From Clostridia bacterium (GTDB lineage: Bacteria; Bacillota; Clostridia; Oscillospirales; CAG-272): a DNA stretch of 6,661 nucleotides. The notes below the pieces were generated by a model. The model made no database searches, was not told the DNA's origin, and was given only the letters and a program-made list of their open reading frames with translations. Below, in pieces: positions 1 to 5,616 of the stretch; the first letter of the stretch is position 1, and every line of letters starts with the position of its first letter. Where the stretch lies: positions 1-6,661 of the forward strand of contig CAADYN010000284.1 of assembly GCA_900753285.1 (NCBI GenBank), read 5' to 3'. Made by a program: the position numbers and the translations under genes.

Positions 1-404
1 ACACGCTTGAGAGGTTCATGGCGCACCATTCCCCTAGCGAATACGACATGATAATCACAGGCGACCTCGGAAGAGAAGGAAGCGCAATACTCGTGGATTT
101 ACTGAAATCAAAGAACATTGACATATCGGGAAATCACGTTGACTGCGGCATGATGATTTATAATTCCGACAAATCAGACACACACGCCGGTGCTTCGGGA
201 TGCGGGTGCAGTGCGGTAGTCATGGCGGCGGACATACTCGAAAACATCCGTCAAGGCAAACTGAAAAAGGTGCTGTTCATGGCTACCGGCGCGCTGATGA
301 ATACTCTTTCCGTGAATCAAGGACAGTCGATACCGGGAGTTGCTCATCTTGTGGAGATACACGCGGCGGATGTCACCAAGCTGAGAGGAGAAAAACAATG
401 CTGA
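1..404 (+). CDS. spoVAD: Stage V sporulation protein AD, C-terminal part (5' truncated by window edge)
   Basis: The reading frame is open from base 3 and ends at TGA 402-404, giving about 133 residues. Full SpoVAD proteins have roughly 335-340 residues, so only the C-terminal 40% is present and the true start lies left of the window. Seen in sequence: the family's C-terminal signature, with a Gly-Cys-Gly-Cys-rich stretch (HAGASGCGCSAVV) followed by LFMATGALMNTLSVNQGQSIPG and a final AHLVEIH. The ATG at base 18 is internal, not a start. Known of the family: SpoVAD has a thiolase-like fold, binds dipicolinic acid (DPA), and works at the forespore inner membrane with SpoVAC and SpoVAE to load DPA during sporulation and release it at germination. 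The operon is usually sigma-G dependent; its promoter is outside the window. It overlaps spoVAE by 7 bases, which suggests translational coupling. Confidence 0.95.
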   Translation, partial: TLERFMAHHSPSEYDMIITGDLGREGSAILVDLLKSKNIDISGNHVDCGMMIYNSDKSDTHAGASGCGCSAVVMAADILENIRQGKLKKVLFMATGALMNTLSVNQGQSIPGVAHLVEIHAADVTKLRGEKQC

Positions 405-766
405 TTGAATATGTACGTGCGTTTTGCGTAGGCGGACTGTTCTGTCTTATCGCGCAGATTCTTATCGACAAAACCATGCTGACTCCGGCGCGTATTCTTG
501 TGTCGTATGTTGTCGCGGGAGTATTGCTCGGAGCTGTCGGTGTATACAAGCCTATTGTGGACTTCGCGGGTGCAGGAGCAAGCGTACCTTTGACGGGATT
601 CGGGTATCTCATTAGTAAAGGGGTACGGGAGGCTGTGGACAAGGACGGACTTCTCGGTGCGCTGACAGGAGGAATGACCGCATCGGCAGGAGGAATCACG
701 GCGGCACTGTTTTTCGGATTATGTATGTCGCTGATTTTCAAAAGCAAGCCGAAAAACGTGAAATAA
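398..766 (+). CDS. spoVAE: Stage V sporulation protein AE (SpoVAEb type), DPA channel membrane subunit
   Basis: This is a 122-residue hydrophobic protein, close to the usual 116-120 for the family. I chose ATG 398-400 because AGGAG (386-390) lies 7 bases upstream and because the protein then begins MLIEYVRAF as in homologues. The same frame stays open upstream to about base 200, but that stretch overlaps spoVAD in another frame and reads as nonsense. About four membrane segments are visible (approximately residues 6-24, 31-52, 55-75 and 98-117). The conserved loop GFGYLISKGVREAVDKDG followed by LLGALTGG is typical of SpoVAE. Known role: part of the SpoVA complex that moves dipicolinic acid across the spore inner membrane. 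It is the last gene of the operon, with a hairpin starting 3 bases after the stop codon. No spoVAF or spoVAEa follows, which matches the compact spoVAC-D-E arrangement common in Clostridia. Confidence 0.95.
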   Translation: MLIEYVRAFCVGGLFCLIAQILIDKTMLTPARILVSYVVAGVLLGAVGVYKPIVDFAGAGASVPLTGFGYLISKGVREAVDKDGLLGALTGGMTASAGGITAALFFGLCMSLIFKSKPKNVK

Positions 767-768
767 AG

Positions 769-815
769 AAAGAGCTGCTCGCGCGGAAATTCTCTCTCCG
801 TTTGAGCAGATCTTT
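769..815. terminator. Bidirectional rho-independent terminator between convergent spoVAE and the MBL-LTD gene
   Basis: AAAGAGCTGCTC (769-780) pairs with GAGCAGATCTTT (804-815) over 12 positions with one G-A mismatch. An inner CGGA/TCCG pair (784-787 with 797-800) extends the stem. On the plus strand a short T-rich tail follows (tcttttgttattt). On the minus strand the hairpin is followed by TCTTTCTTTATTTC. It begins 3 bases after the spoVAE stop and ends 2 bases before the stop of the minus-strand gene, so it can serve both. Confidence 0.8.
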
Positions 816-817
816 TG

Positions 818-2047
818 TTATTTGCTTTCCTTTGTGTCAACAAGATTGCCGTAATTGTCAATAAGCGACGCTGTGTCGTCCTTTGAGTCGTGCCATACGT
901 TCGTTTCGTTCCAGATAATGTCTCCATCACTTCCCTTGCAGGCGAGAGTCAGCGTTTCTCCGGCTTTTATTACCGTTCCTTTCGGGAAGCAGAAGACCTC
1001 ACCGCCGCGGCTTGAAGTGACATACCATCCAGACAGGTCAACATCATATCCGGCTTTGTTTTTGAGCGTTAATATCTGAGTGGACTTTGAAACGCTGTCG
1101 ATTTTTATCTTTTCTGCGCTCGCGGCTGTTTTGAAGTTGTCGAATATGATTCTTCCGTCCTCTTCTATCTTCATCATAATTCCGAGGTCGTAGTCTTCGG
1201 TGATGTAGACTTCGCAGTTGTTTTTTTCGAGAGCTTCAATGACGTTTTCATTTGCGGAGCGTTCTTCCTCTTCAGTGGAGGTGCTGATTACCGCGTATTC
1301 AGGCTGTGCGGATTCAATGAATTTTTCAGAGGTCGCGTCTTTTCTGCCGTGGTGTCCTACCTTCAGCACGTCACACTTGAAGTCTATCCCGGCATTGAGC
1401 AGACTTTTTTCTTCCTCTTTCTTCATGTCTCCCGCGAAAAGCACCGTCACTCCGTTCACTCTCAGTCTCAGCACGAGCGAATTGTTGTTATCGTCATCTG
1501 CGTTATATTTTATCGGTCCGAGGACTTCAAAATGCACGCCGTAGCCCGCACTGACCACCTCTCCGGGGTCAAGCTTAACAAGAGTATCCTTTACCGCCGC
1601 GCCTTCTATGACGTACATATCCCCGCATATTGACGAAGAATATACACAATCAACCTTGTATTTATCGCGGAGGTAGCTGTAGCCTCCGACATGGTCGCGG
1701 TCGGGATGAGTAATGAACACGCCGGAGAGCTTATCTACTCCGAGAGCCTCAAGAGCGGCAAAGGTGTACGGCACGGACTCGCTTGTTCCGGTGTCTATCA
1801 TGTAATAGCTGCCGTCGATGTCTACGATTATAGAGTCCGCCTTTCCTACGTTGACGAATAGTACGCTCACATCATGCTCACCGGACGGCGTAATGTTTCT
1901 CCAGTCATCTTTCATCACTTTATTCTGATGCTCCGAGCTTACTTCCGCTGTAGTTTCGGTTTCCGTTTCTTTTGTTTCAATATCGTTCGCGCATGAAACA
2001 AAAGATAACGCAATTATTGCCGCGAAAAATGCTTTGATTCTTCTCAA
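818..2047 (-). CDS. Secreted lipoprotein: ComEC-type metallo-beta-lactamase-fold domain plus C-terminal lamin-tail domain (LTD)
   Basis: This protein has 409 residues. The start is TTG (2045-2047), supported by GGAGGG (2055-2060) 7 bases upstream. There is no earlier in-frame start, because TGA 2051-2053 blocks the frame. Residues 1-19 form a lipoprotein signal: MRRIK, a hydrophobic core, then a lipobox-like FVSC with the lipidated Cys at 19. Residues 20-45 are a Glu/Thr-rich linker. The MBL-fold domain (about 58-305) shows VNVGKADS, IDTG (84-87), HPDRDHVGG (114-122), a conserved Asn-Ser patch (187-190), AGD (205-207) and GHHG (231-234). The HxDxDH form, instead of HxHxDH, is typical of the ComEC/Rec2 hydrolase branch. 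Residues 313-405 match the LTD pattern (V...L.N.....DLSGW.V). Known: the free-standing domain resembles the ComEC C-terminal domain proposed to degrade DNA, but none of the ComEC transmembrane channel is present, so this is not a competence protein as such. Inferred: an extracellular, membrane-tethered phosphodiesterase or nuclease. The substrate is unknown. It is co-transcribed with the SLH-transglutaminase gene upstream. Confidence 0.88.
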   Translation of the reverse strand: MRRIKAFFAAIIALSFVSCANDIETKETETETTAEVSSEHQNKVMKDDWRNITPSGEHDVSVLFVNVGKADSIIVDIDGSYYMIDTGTSESVPYTFAALEALGVDKLSGVFITHPDRDHVGGYSYLRDKYKVDCVYSSSICGDMYVIEGAAVKDTLVKLDPGEVVSAGYGVHFEVLGPIKYNADDDNNNSLVLRLRVNGVTVLFAGDMKKEEEKSLLNAGIDFKCDVLKVGHHGRKDATSEKFIESAQPEYAVISTSTEEEERSANENVIEALEKNNCEVYITEDYDLGIMMKIEEDGRIIFDNFKTAASAEKIKIDSVSKSTQILTLKNKAGYDVDLSGWYVTSSRGGEVFCFPKGTVIKAGETLTLACKGSDGDIIWNETNVWHDSKDDTASLIDNYGNLVDTKESK

Positions 2048-2050
2048 AAA

Positions 2051-3865
2051 TCAGCCCTCCATAGTATTTGACGAATGAACCACGGACGCGAGCTTGTATA
2101 TAACCTCCGCGGCTTCCCCTCTTGTTGACGGAGCCTGCGGTTCAAGCTTTGTCTGCTCATTTCCGGGTTCAAGGATTCTGTTTTTTATGCAGTATTTAAT
2201 TCCGTCGACTGCCCAGTTTGATATAAGGCTGCTGTCTTCGTATTCGATAACCGTGCCGCTTGTGTCTGTCTCGCCAAAGCCGAACATACTGCCGCATTCA
2301 GCCGCGATTTTGTACATCTGCTCACGCGTTATAACGTCGGTAGGTGCGAATTTGCCGTTTCCGATACCGCTCACAAGCTTTTTTTCACTTGCCCACTCTA
2401 CATACGGCGAGAACCAATATCCCGCTTTAACATCACTGTATACTGTCCCTTGATACATAGCAGTATCGACGCCGCATAGCCTGCCTAAAACTGTGACGAA
2501 CATTGCTCGTGTCAGGCTGTGGTTAGGCGCGAATCTGTTTGACGAAACTCCGCTGAACAGACCGTGATTGTACACATATTTTATCGCGGAGTAGTTTTTG
2601 TCAAGCTTGGACACATCCTCAAACGGGAACTGCCGCCTTGTATATTCCGCATCAAAGTCCTTCATCTCAAAGTATTCGATACGGTGTTCGGTTGAATTCG
2701 GCGAGTCGGAGATATAGTATTCGAGCGTGTTTTTATAGATATTTGAGCCGTAGAGAGTTTCGCCTTCCTTTGCTTCATAGAAAACGCTGACTCTTCCCGT
2801 CATTGTGTTGTAGGCGGCAATTTCGCTCGGCGTGTTTATGAAAACATTTCCGAGGAAAGTCGATACACCCGAGAAAACGCCCATCCAGTATCTTTTGTCA
2901 TTCTCGCTCATGTACCATTTTTCCTCAAACGTGAATATCGTGCTCCGGCTTTCCGCGTCTGAGAATTTGCGTGAGACAAGGGATGCGGCGTTCTGGTCGA
3001 TATAATACCATTTTCCGCCGGAATACACCATGCGCGAGGACACGTTCTTCCATATTCCTTCCTTGTATTTCTCGGAAGCGGAGGTGAAGCGGCTTATCCA
3101 TCCCGTGTGAGGGTTTGCGGCGTTTTTTATTTCTTCATCGTTCAGAAGAAAATAGTCGTGCAGCACTCTTCCCGTTCTGTCAGGAGTTGGGTCGTCGAAC
3201 ACAAGGTCAACATGATACCATTCATCATCAAGCTTTACTATATTCCACGAATGATTCATTTCAGGAGAAATAACCATGTAGCACTCTATTCCAATCTCAC
3301 GCATCACCGCAGCATATGCCAGCGAATACGCCTGACAAACTCCCTTGCGCTCTGTGAACAGTCCGTATGCGTCATAAACCGTCTCATCGTTGTCATATTC
3401 ATACGACGCGGCGAAGTAGTCATGCACCCACAGTGCCTTCTCAACATTTGTCATTCCGACGTCGATTTGAGACACGATATAGCTTATCTCTTCATCATAT
3501 CGTTTTACGGCGGCTTTTCTTTCATCGGCGTTCATTGTATACGAGAAGTACAGCCGTGTCACATAATGTATCAGTCCGAGGTCGTTGAAGTAGTATTTTA
3601 TCTGTTTGTCGAGGTAGAAAAACTCCGGCGAGGTCTGGTATAGGTCTCCGTAGATTTTTATAATGTCGTCCGTTGTGATTTTATACTGTGTGAGGTCAAC
3701 ATAGTCGTCTCCGTCAGCCACCGCTTCATACATTGCCTTGTACGCTTCGTCGTAGTTGTCGATCATATCCCTGTACGGAGACACGGTGTAGTCGTTCGCG
3801 TAAACCGTGACTGCGCAGAACACGGAGACAAACAAAATCACAAGCGAAAATAATGCTTTTTTCAT
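2051..3865 (-). CDS. Exported transglutaminase-like protein with three C-terminal S-layer homology (SLH) domains
   Basis: This protein has 604 residues. It starts at ATG 3863-3865 with a modest AGGA (3871-3874) 5 bases upstream. Residues 1-23 are a Sec signal peptide, with likely cleavage after VYA. The transglutaminase-like (papain-fold) domain lies at about 125-245: GVCQAYSLAYA gives catalytic Cys177, NHSWNIV gives His205, and YHVDLVFDD gives Asp220, so the triad is complete. Residues about 275-400 form a middle region with repeated K-W-Y motifs (GGKWYYID 283-290, EEKWYMS 314-320). This resembles DUF5050-like or beta-propeller repeats, but I cannot assign it firmly. Three SLH repeats follow at about 415-462, 475-525 and 541-592, each with a TR motif (LTRAM, ITREQ, STRGE). 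Known: SLH domains bind secondary cell-wall polysaccharide, which would place the enzyme on the cell surface. Inferred: a surface peptidase, amidase or cross-linking enzyme. Many bacterial members of this fold are proteases rather than true cross-linkers. The substrate is unknown. The lipoprotein gene begins 3 bases after its stop. Confidence 0.92.
   Translation of the reverse strand: MKKALFSLVILFVSVFCAVTVYANDYTVSPYRDMIDNYDEAYKAMYEAVADGDDYVDLTQYKITTDDIIKIYGDLYQTSPEFFYLDKQIKYYFNDLGLIHYVTRLYFSYTMNADERKAAVKRYDEEISYIVSQIDVGMTNVEKALWVHDYFAASYEYDNDETVYDAYGLFTERKGVCQAYSLAYAAVMREIGIECYMVISPEMNHSWNIVKLDDEWYHVDLVFDDPTPDRTGRVLHDYFLLNDEEIKNAANPHTGWISRFTSASEKYKEGIWKNVSSRMVYSGGKWYYIDQNAASLVSRKFSDAESRSTIFTFEEKWYMSENDKRYWMGVFSGVSTFLGNVFINTPSEIAAYNTMTGRVSVFYEAKEGETLYGSNIYKNTLEYYISDSPNSTEHRIEYFEMKDFDAEYTRRQFPFEDVSKLDKNYSAIKYVYNHGLFSGVSSNRFAPNHSLTRAMFVTVLGRLCGVDTAMYQGTVYSDVKAGYWFSPYVEWASEKKLVSGIGNGKFAPTDVITREQMYKIAAECGSMFGFGETDTSGTVIEYEDSSLISNWAVDGIKYCIKNRILEPGNEQTKLEPQAPSTRGEAAEVIYKLASVVHSSNTMEG
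2055..2060 (-). promoter_or_regulatory. Shine-Dalgarno deciding the TTG start of the MBL-LTD lipoprotein
   Basis: The minus strand reads GGAGGG, then GCTGATTT region, then TTG. The spacing from the motif to TTG 2047 is 7 bases. The motif lies inside the last codons of the upstream gene, so it supports both the TTG start and translational coupling. Confidence 0.8.
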
Positions 3866-3983
3866 TATTATCCTATATTTACTAATTAGTTTAGCAGATT
3901 AAAAGTGTTGTTCTATCAAATTTTATTAATGTAAAATTACAAAAGATGCTCGTTTTTATAAACAAAGGCTCCAAAAAACATTA

Positions 3984-4016
3984 TTAGCCGAACTCTCGGT
4001 GTGAAAGTACGGCTAA
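3984..4016 (-). terminator. Rho-independent terminator of the isomerase gene
   Basis: TTAGCCG (3984-3990) and CGGCTAA (4010-4016) form a perfect 7-bp stem. Inner ACT/AGT and TC/GA pairs continue it past single mismatches. On the minus strand the hairpin is followed by TAATGTTTTTT, so it suits the gene ending at 4079. On the plus strand a T run (4021-4026) also follows, but no plus-strand gene needs it. The spacer between 4017 and 4078 holds one further weak 6-bp inverted repeat, CTCTGA/TCAGAG (4042-4047 and 4062-4067), of doubtful meaning. Confidence 0.75.
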
Positions 4017-4078
4017 AATGATTTTTGTTATGCTGAGGATACTCTGAATAACAAACTTAAATCAGAGGCTTTCTAAAA

Positions 4079-4873
4079 TTATCTGAATTCGTCTATGAGG
4101 ACGTGCATGTCTCTTACAAGATCGGGAACTTCAACGGTTCTGCCGCACTCAAACGCGAGCCAACGGTCATATCCTGTATTCTGGATTGCCTTGAAGATGT
4201 TCTTGTAGTTGAGTTCACCTGTGCCGGGCTGATTTCTTCCCGGGTTGTCTGCGATGTGGAAGTGACCTATCATGTCGATGTTCTCGGTAATATTGCGGAT
4301 GACATTACCCTCTGAAATCTGCTGATGATAGATATCGAAGAGGAGCTTGCAGTTCTTGCTGTCGACAGCCTTGAGCATTCTTACCGCTTCTTCGGTTGTT
4401 ACAAGGAAGTAGCCCTTGTGGTTTACAAGAACGTTGAGCGGCTCGAGAACTATCATAATGCCCTCTTCTTCAGCGATATGGGACATTTCAGAGAGAGTCT
4501 TTACGCATATCTCGAACTGTTCTTCGCGGGACACGTCAAATCTTTCGTTGCCGGTTGTCGCGATGATGTTCGGAACGTTCATAGCCTTAGCTGCGGCTAC
4601 GGATTCACGGAATGCTTCGATGAAAGGCTTTCTTGTGTCTTCCCAAACCATACCGTGGCTCCACTGGATAGTGCTGTTGTACTCCTGATTTGCGGACTGG
4701 ATGATGATAGCGGTAGAGGTAACTCCTGTTTCGTCGAGTGTCTTCTTAGCCTTATCAAAGTCAAGACCGAGCCAACCGAGCTGTTCTACGCCGTCAAAAC
4801 CGTAACGGTAGCCGAGCTCTACTCTGTTATACCAGTCCGAACCCCACCAACCGCCTGCTGCTGAAAATTTCAT
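4079..4873 (-). CDS. TIM-barrel sugar isomerase/epimerase, hydroxypyruvate isomerase-like
   Basis: This protein has 264 residues, the normal length for the AP-endonuclease-2-type TIM-barrel isomerases (hydroxypyruvate isomerase and relatives are about 255-265). It starts at ATG 4871-4873 with GGAGG (4883-4887) 9 bases upstream. Seen: LEPLN with Glu144 and the following GYFL; LLFDIYHQQ with Asp180; GHFHIADNPGR with His206 and the following GTGELNY; FECG with Glu242. These fit the four metal or catalytic positions of the family. Typical Hyi proteins have GHIQIA, with Gln where this protein has His206, so it may belong to a neighbouring subfamily acting on another keto-sugar. No signal peptide is present, so it should be cytoplasmic. 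The gene stands alone, with its own strong promoter and terminator, so context does not reveal the substrate. Nearly every lysine is AAG (12 of 13) and Asn is mostly AAC, unlike the neighbours, which suggests high expression. Confident in the fold and family, not in the reaction. Confidence 0.88.
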   Translation of the reverse strand: MKFSAAGGWWGSDWYNRVELGYRYGFDGVEQLGWLGLDFDKAKKTLDETGVTSTAIIIQSANQEYNSTIQWSHGMVWEDTRKPFIEAFRESVAAAKAMNVPNIIATTGNERFDVSREEQFEICVKTLSEMSHIAEEEGIMIVLEPLNVLVNHKGYFLVTTEEAVRMLKAVDSKNCKLLFDIYHQQISEGNVIRNITENIDMIGHFHIADNPGRNQPGTGELNYKNIFKAIQNTGYDRWLAFECGRTVEVPDLVRDMHVLIDEFR

Positions 4874-4923
4874 AATTTCTTTCCTCCGTAGTTATTTTAA
4901 AAACGAGCGAATTAATTATAATG

Positions 4924-4952
4924 ATTTTACAGTATAATATCGAGTTTGTCAA
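4924..4952 (-). promoter_or_regulatory. Sigma-A promoter of the isomerase gene
   Basis: On the minus strand, TTGACA (4947-4952) is a perfect -35 box. It is followed by a 17-base spacer and TAAAAT (4924-4929), one base from the -10 consensus. Transcription would start near 4917, giving a leader of about 44 bases with no evident riboswitch-like structure. A-T tracts lie just upstream of the -35 (about 4958-4985) and could act as an UP element. Confidence 0.82.
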
Positions 4953-5057
4953 GCACTATTTATTAAAATTGTATATTCAATTGGAATTTTTTCGGCAATC
5001 ATCCTGCGGAATCGGTCAATTCTTGCTCATTTGCGGCTTTATTCCCGTAACTTCCTG

Positions 5058-5086
5058 TTGAATCCTCCGCCGAATAGCTGTATAAT
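5058..5086 (+). promoter_or_regulatory. Sigma-A promoter of the vanZ-like gene
   Basis: TTGAAT (5058-5063), a 17-base spacer and a perfect TATAAT (5081-5086). The expected start point is near 5093, only about 17 bases before the ATG and just ahead of the GGGAG ribosome site (5100-5104). This promoter is divergent from that of the isomerase. I see nothing firm in the roughly 100 bases between them. Confidence 0.8.
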
Positions 5087-5109
5087 AATAATACAGAAAG
5101 GGAGATGTT

Positions 5110-5598
5110 ATGCTAAAAAGAATTATTTCATTTGCTCTCGTCCTGCTCACTCTTTCGTGGATGGGCGTTATCTTTTCGTTCTCATGTGAAAACGGGGGTG
5201 AGTCTGCGGAGTCGTCGGGCGGATTCATCAGAAAAATCGTTTCGGTAATCGACGGTGACTTTGACACGCTCTCGCCGGAGGAACAGACGAAAATCGTTGA
5301 AAAGTACGATCATTTTGTGAGAAAAGCCGCACATTTCAGCATATACGCGGTGCTTGGCGGACTGTTATACCTGACGGCGTTTTCTCTCGGAGCGGACAAA
5401 AAGAAAGGGTACGTCGTGTCAGTCGTCATAGGCGCGCTTTACGCAGTTTCGGATGAGGTGCACCAATACTTCGTCCCCGGAAGAGCCTGCATGATACGCG
5501 ATATGCTGCTCGACAGTGTGGGAGTTGCTATCGGTGCGGCAGTTCTTTTGGGACTTGTGCATATTATCGTGAAAAAAACTAATAGGAGAAGCGCGTAA
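5110..5598 (+). CDS. VanZ-like family membrane protein
   Basis: This protein has 162 residues. The start is ATG 5110-5112 with GGGAG (5100-5104) 5 bases upstream. The earlier ATG at 5105 runs into a stop within three codons and is rejected. It has four predicted membrane segments (about 4-24, 74-94, 101-118 and 132-155). VanZ-family motifs are seen: SFSCENG after helix 1; HFVRKAAHF at 68-76, with the conserved Arg-Lys and His75; SDEVHQYFVPGR at 114-125; and RDMLLDSVG at 131-138. Known: the family takes its name from VanZ, linked to low-level teicoplanin resistance, but most members are of unknown function, so resistance should not be inferred here. It has its own promoter, forms a single-gene unit, and is convergent with the kinase gene. 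The final codons and stop are part of a terminator hairpin. Confidence 0.9.
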   Translation: MLKRIISFALVLLTLSWMGVIFSFSCENGGESAESSGGFIRKIVSVIDGDFDTLSPEEQTKIVEKYDHFVRKAAHFSIYAVLGGLLYLTAFSLGADKKKGYVVSVVIGALYAVSDEVHQYFVPGRACMIRDMLLDSVGVAIGAAVLLGLVHIIVKKTNRRSA

Positions 5599-5609
5599 CT
5601 CCTCCTATT
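5581..5609. terminator. Bidirectional terminator between the vanZ-like and kinase genes
   Basis: AATAGGAG (5581-5588) and CTCCTATT (5602-5609) form a perfect 8-bp stem with a 13-base loop that contains the vanZ-like stop codon TAA (5596-5598). On the plus strand the stem runs into TTTGTTTTT. On the minus strand, past an AG, it is followed by TTTTTTT. The left arm lies inside the vanZ-like coding sequence. The hairpin starts 7 bases past the kinase stop codon on the other strand. Confidence 0.85.
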
Positions 5610-5616
5610 TTTGTTT

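Noticed and set aside
200..397. In-frame extension of spoVAE upstream to an ATG near base 200
   Set aside because: It overlaps well-conserved spoVAD sequence in another frame and its product is unlike any SpoVAE. ATG 398 has a proper AGGAG site and the family's N-terminus.
373..930. Minus-strand open frame of 185 codons
   Set aside because: It is antisense to spoVAE and runs through the terminator and into the lipoprotein gene. The product is basic and low in structure, with no ribosome site or recognisable motif.
818..2047. Calling the MBL protein a competence protein ComEC
   Set aside because: It matches only the C-terminal hydrolase domain. The ComEC membrane channel is absent, and it has a lipoprotein signal and an LTD instead.
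3107..3643. Plus-strand open frame of 178 codons
   Set aside because: It lies entirely antisense to the catalytic domain of the transglutaminase-like gene, which has clear motifs. It has no promoter or family resemblance.
4042..4067. CTCTGA/TCAGAG inverted repeat as the isomerase terminator
   Set aside because: The stem is only 6 bp with a 14-base loop and no T run follows on the minus strand. The hairpin at 3984-4016 with a six-T run is much better.
4325..4864. Plus-strand open frame of 179 codons
   Set aside because: It is a shadow of the isomerase gene, caused by its strong codon bias. The isomerase frame carries the conserved metal-site motifs.
5016..5267. Minus-strand open frame of 83 codons
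   Set aside because: It crosses the vanZ-like promoter and start and has no ribosome site. The opposite strand holds a well-supported gene.
5110..5598. Calling the VanZ-like gene a glycopeptide resistance gene
   Set aside because: No van cluster genes are nearby, and most VanZ-family members have no link to resistance.
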